From Hirudo medicinalis (Eukaryota; Annelida; Clitellata; Hirudinida; Hirudinidae): DNA of 42,003 bases. The notes beneath the pieces are model-generated. The model had not been told where the DNA came from. It saw only the letters and a list, made by a program, of their open reading frames with translations, and did no database searches. Position 1 is the stretch's first letter. Each line of letters begins with the position of its first letter. Shown one piece after another: positions 1-11,611 of the stretch. The translations under genes were made by a program, and so were the position numbers. Location: the NCBI GenBank assembly GCA_011800805.1, contig MPNW01000599.1, positions 9,294 through 51,296 of the forward strand, written 5' to 3'.

Positions 1-133
1 ATCCATTCGATTATTGTAATTCATCACAAGTTCGTTGAAGTAGCGATTGAAATATTGTTTGATGAATTGACCTCAAATATTATTTATTTGCTGATTTTAA
101 CTTAATTATTAATAATTCACGTTTGACTGGCAG

Positions 134-1747
134 AGTACGTGGTTAGCGATATGTTTCTGCCGACTTCGGGACTCGTTCACGGAAGGATGCTGGTGTCGTC
201 GTGGGAACACGATTTGGATGGTGTTGATGAGGATTGTATACAACTTGTTGTCCTTGCCTCAGAGGTGGTCTTTCAATGTTCTTCTGTTGTTGTTGTTGTT
301 TTTATCACTGTTATTATTATTGTTGTTGTTGTTATTATTATTATTATTGAATATTAGTTGTTATTATTAAGCACAATCAAATTTATTTTGACATTTTTAA
401 CCATAGAACAAGTTTTGTTCCATGAAATATCATTGGACTTCTTAATAAGTGATATTGATGATGATGAATAAGTTGATTATTTAACAATGACATGTGATGT
501 GGGAGATATATTCACCTAGTCAACATGTACTGCTTCTTCGGGGTTAATGTGATGATGCGAGTCTTCTGCATGTTTAACTTTCAATAAATAATTTTGTGAT
601 CATTATTCATGAATTTATAACATGTTCCCGCTTGGAGGTCTTCCTCAAAAACATACTGACAGCACTCGCCTGCCACAAGAATCCTTTCGCACTGAGGAGG
701 AAGAAGTTCGTGTTTGCCGTAGGATCTCAGAGGATGCCTCCGTCGATGTTCACGAGCGACGGATGTCATCGATATGTCGATTACAACGAGTGAGCAGTCT
801 CACCTCACTTTTCATTTCATTACATTTACTCGATTTTACCGAACACATCTTTTATTGAGCATGGCAAAAGTAATTTGCTTAAAAAAAAATTAATGTACAT
901 CAAGAGTGAAGCTCAAAGTGATGTCCAAAGGAATGGGATTGAGAATCCTTCTTAATGTTAAAAATATTTGTGGCAATCTTGAACATGTTAATATTATTGG
1001 TTTTTAAATGCATTGTGATATTATCAAGAAGCTTATTGCTTGTTAACATGTTCTTAAATTGAGAACGAACAAATACCAATCACAGTGGTAATTATGCAAT
1101 CATGTCTTTATTCTGCAGCACTTATGCTCACCTACTTGGTTAACTGTCACTTAGAAAGTGAATCATTATTGATTTTATTAAATTTGTCTCTCAGGTCAGG
1201 TCTTTCAACAGAATTCACAGAGGAAGGCTTCATCCCCAGCCTGAAGCCGACCCCCTCGCTGGCCGAGCAGGAGGCCGCAGTCAGACTCTCCAAGGCCGCC
1301 ATCGGTCCATTCGCGTCCGATCATCACGTGACATTATTTGACCTTCTCGAAGTTCTGCAGGTAAATATTATACATTAAGATATTATTTTACCTGTTAATT
1401 CAACTTTTACTTACCTTCCTTGTATATTTTTGCTTCTTAATACTGTCATTTTATTATTATGCCTTGATTATTACTTAACATAATTCATGCATTGTCCTTG
1501 GTATTGAAAGTGTTATTAATGTTATAAGTGACTGTTATAGCACCACAACAGAAACTTATTCCAATCATTGTTTTTGCAATGGGGTACTTCAAGCTCTTTG
1601 ACACTTCAGACACACAAGAGCATCGTACCCTGCCACACGATCAGCACCCTGTTGGCGGAAAGGATCATCAACCGCATGAGTCATGCCACCAGGGAAGAGG
1701 AGGAGGCAGAGAAGAAGACCAGGCGGGTGGAGAGGGTCGCATCGTGA
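134..1747 (+). CDS. TADA1: TADA1 (transcriptional adapter 1, SAGA complex subunit), 3' part of gene
   Basis: TADA1/Ada1 is a histone-fold scaffold subunit of the nuclear SAGA histone acetyltransferase and deubiquitinase co-activator. Four exons are visible: 134-264, 638-789, 1195-1360 and 1610-1747 (stop TGA at 1745). Phases fit: the first exon needs one base from an exon outside the window, exon 2 ends with two bases of a Glu codon completed by exon 3, and exon 4 starts in phase 0. Conserved stretches are LPTSGLVHGRMLVSSWEH, matching the vertebrate LPTRGQLEGRMIVTAYEH; the block FLKNILTALA..KKFVFAVGS; LFDLLEVLQ, matching LFEALQ; and IVPCHTISTLLAERII near the C terminus. The tail is short and charged (REEEEAEKKTRR). 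The N-terminal histone-fold half lies upstream of the window. Homology is recognised from remembered family sequences. The exon structure is clear, and the name is fairly sure. Confidence 0.87.
287..353. repeat. GTT/ATT microsatellite in TADA1 intron
   Basis: Imperfect GTT and ATT trinucleotide runs just after the donor of the first visible TADA1 exon. Confidence 0.8.
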
Positions 1748-1806
1748 CGTCACTGGGTTTCATTGTTAACAGTAGCGAGAGTTGAACTTGTTGGAAGTGA
1801 GGATTC

Positions 1807-1812
1807 AATAAA
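1807..1812 (+). terminator. polyadenylation signal of TADA1
   Basis: A canonical AATAAA lies 60 bases after the TADA1 stop codon, with a T/GT-rich stretch following, as expected for cleavage and polyadenylation. Confidence 0.6.
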
Positions 1813-2098
1813 AGGTCTTACAATTGTAAATTGTCGGTGTAGTTACGCACACCATGAGTCCAAGATGGGATTTGCATATTTCATTATTTGCAATAATAAT
1901 TTCGTAATATAAATAGTGTCTCAGTTTCTGAGGCATCGGTCTCATCATGAACATTTACTTTCAAAATTTACATTTCAAAAGTAAAAAAGTAAATCCTACA
2001 ACGATTTCAGACTGTTCGCCAATTAAATCGAAACGATAAGCCGATGTCAGACATTTCCTGGGTGTGATTAATAAGGTGTTTGATGAAATGGCAATAAA

Positions 2099-2413
2099 TT
2101 AGGTTTCAAATAGAGGATGATTAATCGAGTACCGGGACCAGATTTGTCCAGGCGGAGGCCCCGGTGCAGTCTGGTTGAAGGCCGCCAAAGCCAGCCTCTG
2201 TCCCCTCCTGACAAACAAAAAAAGTTTCTTCTGGTTGGTGAAGGCCTCTTTACAGTGGATCAGATCGACCATGCCTAAATCCGGCAATGTCAAGTACATA
2301 GTTGAAGTTTGCATGTCCACTTGTAGTACAGGAATGTACCGATATCGTCGTTCAACTGGCTTCGTCATTGCGAAGCTAAGAAGGGGACTGGGCAAACCTT
2401 CCATGCCACCCAT
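2099..2413 (-). CDS. unassigned coding-like terminal exon
   Basis: On the minus strand a pyrimidine-rich acceptor (ccccttcttag, near 2380) is followed by an open frame ending at TAA 2099-2101. The frame runs through FAMTKPVERRYRYIPVLQ, then DLGMVDLIHCKEAF, KKLFLFVRRGQRLALAAFNQ and a proline-rich APGPPPGQIWSRY. Codon use and GC content resemble the real exons of this window, and the region is more GC-rich than its surroundings. I do not recognise the family. If real, it is the last exon of a gene convergent with TADA1, with earlier exons at higher coordinates that I could not find. The plus strand is also open over 2175-2438, so the strand is not certain. I see no canonical polyadenylation signal close after the stop. 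Confidence 0.35.
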   Translation of the reverse strand: MGGMEGLPSPLLSFAMTKPVERRYRYIPVLQVDMQTSTMYLTLPDLGMVDLIHCKEAFTNQKKLFLFVRRGQRLALAAFNQTAPGPPPGQIWSRYSINHPLFET

Positions 2414-3113
2414 CCCCACCATCAAACCACGTGGTTAAGGTGATATATCGAGAGAAATAACTGAGGAAAATACGACGAAAAAGTGTTTCAGGAAGAGCTG
2501 AGTTGATTGATGAACCGAATTCTTAGAATCAGATGCAGACAGTAACAGCATTTTCTGAAATTTCTCAAAATACAACACGTTAAATATCTTTAAAAAAAAT
2601 TTTAGACAAATGTTTGGATGAGAGTGAAGCATGCTTGAAATGCACATTACGAATGTAACAACGTCTCCCGCGCATTTACACCTGTTGTATTTACACCTCA
2701 TGAACTTTCGCCTTCAATGCTTCGAGAAGAAATTATTTAATCACGTCGTCAATTATAATTAGTTGTCTAATTATTAATCAATCGTAATTAATTATGACGT
2801 CACTTATACCTGGTTATTTCACTTCGTCGTTAATTGTCACTGAAATAAATTGTTTTACACATGTGATTGAATGGCATTTGTGATGCAAAGACAAATTTTA
2901 AATAAGCAGCACTATATGCGATTATATACACAGCAACTTTTGGATGGTTTAATGTAGTTTACATGAAGATTACTTTATTTTAAAATATATTATGTTATTA
3001 AATATCCATAAATATTAACAACATTAATAATAATAATAATAATAACAACAACACCGATGGTGGCAAACATTCTCCCTTGGTACTTACCTACAATTGGCTG
3101 ATACACGGAGTTG

Positions 3114-3368
3114 TAAGCAGCTTGTACTGCATGACGGTGTGTGTCCAAGTACTTATTGACTGAGCATCTGAATTTGCCTGAGTTTCTTGGCGTGGCTCTG
3201 AAATTCCACGAGAGGACTTTAAATCTTCTAGTACAACTTTNTAAGCAGCTTGTACTGCATGACGGTGTGTGTCCAAGTACTTATTGACTGAGCATCTGAA
3301 TTTGCCTGAGTTTCTTGGCGTGGCTCTGAAATTCCACGAGAGGACTTTAAATCTTCTAGTACAACTTT
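3114..3368. repeat. 127-bp exact duplication flanking a 1-N gap (assembly artefact)
   Basis: Positions 3114-3240 and 3242-3368 are identical 127-bp copies separated by one N at 3241. The same length recurs at two other gaps, which points to unmerged contig ends sharing a k-mer-length overlap rather than to a genomic duplication. The true locus probably has one copy. Confidence 0.93.
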
Positions 3369-3600
3369 TAAAAAGTATCTGCTATATTGTATCAAGTATC
3401 TTGCGATAGAAAGGACATCCAATATCTTTCCGTCTTTATTTCGGTATCACGAATTCGGTTCAAGGAGTTTGAGATGCTCTGCAAAAGATCGTGATTTCAA
3501 ATACTAACAATAATTCATTGAGAATAATAACAATAATACATTTTAAATAATATTAACAACAATTTGTTTCAAATAATAACAATAATAACAACAGAAGATC

Positions 3601-3739
3601 ATGAATGTCGGCATTATGTTTTGCTCCTTGTTGACGCATTTCTGTTGTGTTTGTGTTGGATTTTCAACTGGAATGAGCGTCTCTTCAACAACATTCACGC
3701 CTCAGTCCTCACTGACCAGCAGCAGATACTTCAGTCAAA
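3601..3739 (+). CDS. candidate first exon with signal peptide
   Basis: An ATG at 3601 opens a frame beginning MNVGIMFCSLLTHFCCVCVG, which has the look of a cleavable signal peptide: a short N region, a hydrophobic Cys-rich core, then a polar Ser/Thr-rich stretch. The frame reaches a possible donor (gtaggt) at 3740, leaving phase 1. This could be exon 1 of the receptor-like gene at 10605, but that exon starts in phase 0, so at least one more exon would be needed between them. The exon overlaps the duplicated 127-bp block at 3646-3772. This is a guess from composition, with no homology. Confidence 0.2.
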
Positions 3740-3900
3740 GTAGGTGCTTGACCATTTGATTGACCGATTCATNTGTGTTTGTGTTGGATTTTCAACTGGA
3801 ATGAGCGTCTCTTCAACAACATTCACGCCTCAGTCCTCACTGACCAGCAGCAGATACTTCAGTCAAAGTAGGTGCTTGACCATTTGATTGACCGATTCAT
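3646..3900. repeat. 127-bp exact duplication flanking a 1-N gap (assembly artefact)
   Basis: Positions 3646-3772 and 3774-3900 are identical 127-bp copies on either side of a single N at 3773. The arrangement and length match the duplication at 3114-3368 and the one at 13433-13728. Confidence 0.93.
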
Positions 3901-4053
3901 TCAAATTATTAATAATATTTCTTATTTATTATTTGAAAGTCATTGATAAAGTTCCAATAAATTAGATTGCAACTATTTAAGTAATGGATAAAAAAAAATT
4001 ACCCCTTAAATCCATCATTCACCAGTCACCATCGTAATCATCTTCATCTTTGA

Positions 4054-4160
4054 CATCGTCATCATCACCACCATCATCGTCATCATCACCACCATCATCA
4101 TCACCATCATCACCACCATCATCATCATCATCATCATCACCACCATCATCATCATCATCA
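4054..4160. repeat. ATC/ACC microsatellite
   Basis: Imperfect (ATC)n interrupted by ACC and GTC units, about 107 bp. Confidence 0.9.
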
Positions 4161-4361
4161 AGCAGCAGTTGGCATTGAATGTTTTATGATAGCTTCTCTG
4201 TCAGCAAATATTTTTTGAGGAATAAACAATTTTTTCCTTTAAGTGACTGAAATCAGCACAAATGAATCGACTGAGATGGCTTCCTATTAATTTCCAATCA
4301 TAAATAAGAGCTAATGCCTTTGTAACTGGAGATCACAACTATCACAATCTCACACGGTGAT

Positions 4362-4399
4362 ATGGAAATGATGATGATGACGAAGACGACGACGACGAC

Positions 4400-4441
<42 letters not shown>

Positions 4442-4456
4442 AGTGATGGTAGTGAT
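4362..4456. repeat. GAT/GAC microsatellite
   Basis: Runs of GAT with an internal GAC block. Opposite in orientation to the ATC array 200 bp upstream, so the two could pair as an inverted repeat. Confidence 0.9.
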
Positions 4457-5120
4457 GGTAAATGGATTTTATTTACACTTTGCATGTGCTCGATATATCA
4501 CCAAAATAATCGGATTTAAACAAAAAAGTCGTGATTTATTTCCTCCCTGGAAATCTGTAATCAGCAGGCGATAGCTTCACAGGTCTCTTGATAAATACAC
4601 ACGAACACTTTAAATTTGTAATTATACGACTTAATAAGCATTCAATAAGCTTGCTCAATTATCTTGTTAAACCAAACTTTCTTCAGATGTTGAAAGAAAA
4701 ATTATGAGCAGCACCCTTCAGAAATGAAATGTGAGCATCAATCAAATGCGAGGAGCAAACATTAATGCAGTAACAACAACAACAAATACAATCGTGAACT
4801 GTAAAAATTATAAGAATAAAGGCCGATAATTATTATTATTATTAATTACATATTTAAATGCATTTTATTGGATTTATTTCGTGAATTGTCGGTTGCATAA
4901 TCGCCTAAAACGAATAAAACTTTGACCTCTGACCCCGCGAGAATCGAACTCGTGAACTTTTGAACTGGCGATTGTTGGCAGGTTCATCTAAACAAATAAA
5001 CAACACTCCGGGTCCGATTTCACGACTTCAGGATGTTGCTGCTGCTGCTTAGGAGACAGAGGAGGACTCAACTTTTTAAGATAACTTGATTTTAAATGGC
5101 AAAGCAGAAGTTGAATATTG

Positions 5121-5171
<51 letters not shown>

Positions 5172-5197
5172 CGACGACGACGACGACGATGATGATG
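5121..5197. repeat. GAT/GAC microsatellite
   Basis: About 15 near-perfect GAT units, then six GAC units and more GAT. Open frames across it (poly-Met, poly-His) are repeat translations. Confidence 0.9.
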
Positions 5198-6435
5198 TCT
5201 GCGATTACGATGGTCGTAGTCGTATTTAAGTTGATGTACATCCTCAAGTGGAGCGAATTGTCGTTGTACTGTCAACTCATCCAGGTGTACAACAGGTGAA
5301 GACAATTTCGACTTGAAGCTCACTTGTTGTCAGGCCGATCAATTAAGCAATCAGCCTAATTAAATACATTTGACAATGTCATTGCATCTTTTCGACGAGG
5401 GGTTATTCCGGGCATATTACGACATAATGACACGACGACGTAATATAACATTGTCACAATAACATTACGTCTCCATCAGTCCTACGTCATGAAGGATTCG
5501 ATGACATGTTAATGGTTCTCTTAATGACTTAATCAAGCTTAGATCGACGCATCCCCTCATTTTTCCTTCTCATCATCTCTTGGAATCTCTTTTGTGTTCT
5601 TAATCGATTCTTTATTGCCAAGAGTGGGAAGTATCCACCTCATCCTCGTGAAACTTTGTGTTAACTTAATCAGTGGTTTCTAATTAAAGACACGCTGATT
5701 GATTGATGATTAGCATACATTGAATAATTATCAAAAGTTAATCGGCTTAATTTGAATAATTAACATAACTCAACTAATTAGCATAAATTAACTGATTGGC
5801 GTAGTCTAACATATTGCCATAAAGTAATTAATTATAATAAATTATTTAATTATAATAAATTAATTTATTATCATAAGTATCATTATTTGTTTAATATTAA
5901 TATTAATTTTTTTTTATAAATTTTGTTGTTAATAGTTTTATTTAATTCAAAAAGTTTCTTTGACGATCAATGAGTCCATTCCTGAATTTACTGTCCAAAT
6001 TGGGCTCAAATTTATTATCAGTCATAAATTTATTATTTTCTTACAATAACGATATTATTTTTTTTAAAATTATTATTATTATTATTATTACATTGCCCGA
6101 CTCCCAGCAACCCGCCAAAACATTCCGATTTTCAATCACTCCCTTGTTCTTCCTCCTGTGCACTCTTTCACATCACGTGACATCCTGCTGAATGACGTGG
6201 TTTTCAAACACGCACCCGAGAATGAGAATGATGCATAATAACTATCCTGGGTGCTATGCGTTTATGGACTATCTTGGACTATTACTTAATCACCAAAGGA
6301 ATGTCACCAGATGGCAGAGCCGCAGAAGACAAAACCCAGTGGTTTCAATTCCAGACAACATCCACAAGTGGATAATTCTTTAACCCAATCTGATCTGGAG
6401 TATAAAGTTACAGCGACGACTACCTCTGACCTCCA

Positions 6436-6480
6436 CTTATCCATCCATCCATCCGCCCTTCCCTTCATCCATCCATCCTC
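6436..6480. repeat. ATCC tetranucleotide repeat
   Basis: Interrupted (ATCC)n with a CGCCCTTCCC interruption in the middle. Confidence 0.8.
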
Positions 6481-6956
6481 AGCCGGCCTGGGGTACCATA
6501 TCCATTCAAGCATAATTCGACAACAGGAGTTCCCCTTCTACGTTGGAAACTTCAAAACATCTCTTGAAGCTGATAAGGCTTATCAACTTTTCACCTTTCA
6601 AAACAAGAACCTGACACTTGCAATCAGAGAACCACGGTTCGTCGCTTGTTTGTGATTGGTTCGTGAGATCTTCTGCTGGCGTGGATAACATCTTCTTCCG
6701 GGGATTTCAATTGCAGTGCTCGGCGTAAATGCTTACATTTAACCGACCAATCGGAAGCGATGCGTTTTTCATTTCATGTGACGACTCTAAAACAACGAAT
6801 ACTTGAAATTTCGAAAAAATTAACTGGAAAATTAGAAGAAAAACTTGGAAACTTAAGTGCATTGTGTTTAATAATTATATATTGATTAGTTGATTGCGAT
6901 GATATTTGCTGAAATTGTCTTGTTGTCCAAACATGAGAAACGCTTCTCAGAAAATG

Positions 6957-7072
6957 AACGAACAAATGAACGAACAAATGAATGAACGAATGAATGAATG
7001 AATGAACGAACGAGTGAACAAATGAATGAATGAACGAATGAACTAACGAACGAATGAATGAATGAATGAACA
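6957..7072. repeat. GAAT/GAAC tetranucleotide repeat
   Basis: About 29 tetranucleotide units, mostly GAAT with GAAC and CAAA variants. Both strands stay open for 70-100 codons simply because the repeat lacks stops in some frames. Confidence 0.9.
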
Positions 7073-9536
7073 TGTGACAAAGAGGAGTTCAAAGAAAGTC
7101 AGACGAGCATTGGGATCAAAGTTTTGTTTTGTTTTGTTTGTTGTAAAAAATGAAACATGGCCTCAAAAAAATGACGAGCAACAATTTAATTCTTAAACTC
7201 CTGAAATTCATTTCAATCTCGATTTTATTCGAATCCACTTTTAAACACGACAGACGTCATGAATGATCGCCTGATGGACTAAAAATAAATAAATATAATA
7301 TTTGGAATATATTATTTATATATTAGAACTATTATTTAATAGTAATAGTCATGAAAATACTGATATTTACTTAATAATATGATTAAGTAATATGAAGTAT
7401 TGATTAAAATAATAATAATATTGAAAATATTATGGATAAAAACATATTTATTTCCAATCACAAATTATTTGATGTCATGTCGTAATATATTAAACAAGCA
7501 CTTAGATGCCCTGTCTGAGAATTGTTAAAGCAATGTTTCCAAACACGGGGCCCAAACCCCACAGAGGGACAATTTGATTTTTTAAGGGGCAATTTGAAAA
7601 TAAAAACATTGAAATACTTTAGGTGTATTGTTAGCGTGCTTCACTTTCAACTTCCAAACAAACGCAGTAATACGGAGTAAAAAAAAAAGTGATTGGTTGT
7701 CATGGCGTTCGTTTTAATATTCGGCGCAATTGCATATATTAATATATATATGTATATATACATATATAAATATAATACATCATATATATTATTACGTGTT
7801 ATTCAGTCATTTATTAACTCCTTTTATTTTTTGGGACACGAATGGAAACTGAGCAGAAAGTAAACAAAGGGAATCGCATGTCGGTATTACGTTGTTCGTT
7901 TGGAAGTTTTTATTCACAAACCGATGACATGCTTTATAATGAGAAGTAAACACCCACATTTTCGAACTTTGCAAGAAACCCGTTGTTACTGTTCCACCTT
8001 CGTAATTAGCTGAATGTGGCTTTTGTGCTGCAAACGATTTTCTACTGAAGAAAAGAAATTGATTGGATATCACTAAACGAGGAGACTTGAGATTAAAACT
8101 AACTACACCCAGTCCAAAATAGATAGGGAGTGCCCATTTTTTTTACGATATCTCGACCAATTTGTTACGAAAATTACAAAATGTAAGTTGGTGCCTAATA
8201 TAAATTCTCTTTGCAGCTCGCATCAACCTGAAGGATCCCATCACCAGTGACAAATTAACTTTTTCTTATTTTAAGCGAGCTCCAATTTGTATCACTTTGT
8301 TGTTCTAATAATTAGAATGATTAATGATTAATGTTATTAAACCACATTGTTATGTGGTTTTGGGAAGAGAGGCTGGATTAGATGACAATGAGTTGGTGGG
8401 GCATCAGCCTAAAAAGGTTGGAAAACGTTGGGTCATTAATGGATAAGAACATAGTGCAAAGAACTTTAATAATTAATAATAATAACTTTAACAATTAATA
8501 GTAATAACTTTTGTAATTAATAATAACTTTAATAAATCGACGACTAATTTCTTATTCTTTGTCAATTAATTCCAGTAATCACTTACTCCAGACATGGAGT
8601 CTGAAAGCTTCCCCAAGGAAACAACCATTCACTATTCCACGATGCATGGAAATCTATCTATCTATCCATCCATCCATGTTTTAAATCCGTGGATGCACTT
8701 TGAAGTGGAGCACTTAACTTATCAATTGGTAGTGTGGGTTGTAATGAGTTTGCTTACGAGGAGTGCCCTTTGATGATTAGGCTGATTATTTTCACCTTAT
8801 CGGAAGAGTTTCTGAATTTTGTCTTGAAAGTTATCGCTGCTGACGGCAACTTAACTCTACCCTCTGCCTTCGAATGTTTGCTTATTTGATAAAAGTTCTT
8901 TGCATAATTTATTAAGATGATTTGGTTATGCGCTAAAGAATTGCATTCCACAAGAAAGCGGACACGAACGAGTGGAAATGTAAATTACAATTTAAACAAG
9001 TGATCAGTTGTGAATCAGATGTGAAGGCGACAGTTTGTGTTTCTGGTTAGTTGCTGAGTTGTGAAGTAGATTTAATATTTAAATCCCTCGATAATACATT
9101 ATTATTTATTATTTGCTGCAGCATGGAAAGCGTATTGTTTATTTGATTTAAAGTTATGTGATCCGACATAGTACAGGTGTGAAACACGATATCATCCACC
9201 TTCTACAACAATCCTTCCAGAATCCTCCTCGTCAGATTTACAAACACTTAATAAAAAAAAACGTACATATTATTCCTGTTATAATAATTATAATTGTTTA
9301 CTACTAATAATTTAAAATAATATCGACCTCACCCCTAATAAATGGATTATTAAATTATTTATGACTTCTTGAGATTTTAAACTTTCAGTCATTTCTTTCA
9401 TCAGCCATCAGAAGCAACCACAAATGATGTTTTTTAATTGTGAACTCATTAATTCACCAATCAATCAATCAATCTATCTGTCCGTTTGTTCGATGTAAGC
9501 TCCAAAGTAAATGGTCTCTTGTAATTATCTCGATGC

Positions 9537-9537
<1 letters not shown>

Positions 9538-9568
<31 letters not shown>

Positions 9569-9762
9569 TGATGGTGATGGTGATGATGCTGATGATGTTG
9601 ATGACGACGACGACGATGATGATGGCGATGATGATGATGATGATGATGGTGGTGATGATGATGATGGCGATGATGATGATGGCGATGATAGTGCTGGCGA
9701 TGCTTATGATGTTGATGACGACGACGACGACGACGACGATGATGATGATGATGATGATGATC
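9538..9762. repeat. long compound GAT/GGT/GAC/GCGAT microsatellite
   Basis: About 225 bp of GAT units with GGT, GCT, GCG and GAC variants. The internal block 'gatgatgttgatgacgacgacgacgatgatg' type occurs twice (about 9590 and 9708), suggesting slippage plus segmental duplication within the array. Confidence 0.9.
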
Positions 9763-10604
9763 TCCTGCAATCACAGCCCGAGGTAGTGTCAACCGTCATG
9801 AACAAAGACTTATAAATCAAATCCTGACCACTTGAATCCAATTATAAGTGTCCACGCACTTCTCTCATTCTTCCATCCGTCCACTCTTTTATTCATTCAT
9901 TCGGAGCAGGTGCTACCGACACGCTTGGTTGAGCATAAGGTGGTCATGCGGCTGGGTGTACTTAACGACTTTTCTCAAGTGTCCGTTGGGAATTCTTTGA
10001 TGAACACTGCAATTAAAATCCGTTGATGTGCTTTTGTTGTTGAAGTCAGTTTGAACCGCTGAGGCTTAAATTACAATTATGTAATAAAAACATATTAAAA
10101 CTGAATTATTCAAATGAATTTGCCTAAAATATTATTCATTTGTAATACTTTGGCACGTCAAAAAATCGTACTTCTACAACAATGGGATGTCATTTGAGCA
10201 ATGGTAATGCTGCTGATTGTGGACTGTCAGTAACGATAGTGAATGTAACCATGAACAATGCAAAGAAATTATTTGCGATTAGAAGTCAAATGTGAATACC
10301 GATGACATTTTGTGGGAAATTATTAAATTAATTCATCGAGGTGATTAATGCATTATGAATTATGAATGAATGCAGACGGCACTCTCCCTTCTTCTCATCA
10401 TCATTATCAGAAGTTGAAACAGAGAAAGATCATCGTATCCACTGTGCTGGTAACGTGAAATATTTTTTGATGATGACGATGGTGATGATCGAATTACATT
10501 ATTACATGGTATTACGTTTATCATCATCATTAAGTCTACATTTTCTCCAAATAAATATTGCTTAATTATCACTTAAAAGCAACAATAATCATCATCATAA
10601 TCAG

Positions 10605-11573
10605 GAGGAACCTTATGTAATGCTGAAACCGAGTGGGATGTTCATGACGGGCAACGACAGATTCCACGGTTACCTGGTCGACCTGCTCAACAAGATCTCC
10701 AACTACCTGGGTTTCAACCACGAAATCAGACTCTCCAGAGATGGGAAGTACGGGGAGTTGATGGATGGAGTGTGGGATGGTTCGATAGGAGAAGTACTAT
10801 CTGAGGTTGATTGTTTGTGCCCTTAATAAATTATTAGTAATAGTAATAATAATAATGATAATGTGTAACTAATCGATTGTAGGATTTTTTAAATTAAATT
10901 GATTTTTGTCTTTAAATTGTTTTGTTGTTATTAATTATTAATTACGTGAATTGAGAAGTCATTTGTAATTTTACTGTGGAAATGGCGCTAAAATTTTCAA
11001 TTAATAAAAGTGTAATCCTATAAAATAGATTGATATTTCTATAAAATTAGCATTTGAACGTATTTATTTCTTCGTCGTCATCATCCTGAATTATGAGATG
11101 CAAGAGTTAAATATTGAATCTCACCAAAATTAAGAAAGCAAAATATCTAATATTATTTTATGTAAGGAAAAACAATTTATAACTGCAAATATAACAACCA
11201 CAACATAATAAACTCGGAATATAAATATGAACATAAATAAGATTATAAATATGAATATAAATATGAATATAATTACGAATTAATCTTAAAAGTGACCACA
11301 CACGTGCATCAACTTTATTTCTCTCCAGGGAAGAATATCAGTGGAACATTTATGCCCCATTTTGTCCGACCATAAATTATATTTATAGGAGCCTCATTTC
11401 AATATTTTATTACGTTATTAGCATAATTTATGCGCATAATAATTTCACCTTTCGTTATTCTTGTTTAGACTAAGTTTATTTATAAAACATTTGAAGTTTG
11501 AATTCGCTCGATTGAATTTCTTATCTCTAATTTAATAAAATATTATTTTAAATATTTCCTATCTCTAATTCGC

Positions 11574-11611
<38 letters not shown>

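Larger units (their letters stand above)
2430..10604. other. about 8 kb with no confident gene; microsatellite-rich DNA
   Basis: This stretch between the unassigned exon and the glutamate receptor-like gene is AT-rich and packed with trinucleotide and tetranucleotide repeats, listed separately. It may hold 5' exons of the receptor-like gene, because the first exon seen there (10605) starts in mid-domain. I searched for an amino-terminal domain or an exon ending in the usual VTTIL-type sequence before EEPYV and found none I can defend. The open frames here are mostly translations of repeats. Confidence 0.6.

Noticed and set aside
4921..4985. tRNA-like or SINE-like piece on the minus strand (GAGTTCGATTCTCGCGGGG)
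   Set aside because: It has a T-loop-like TTCGATT with a 4-bp stem, but I cannot build an anticodon arm, D arm or acceptor stem around it.
9469..9792. Long poly-His, poly-Met and poly-Ile open frames
   Set aside because: These are translations of the GAT/GAC microsatellite in several frames at once. The same applies at 4362, 5096, 35627, 36745 and 41489.
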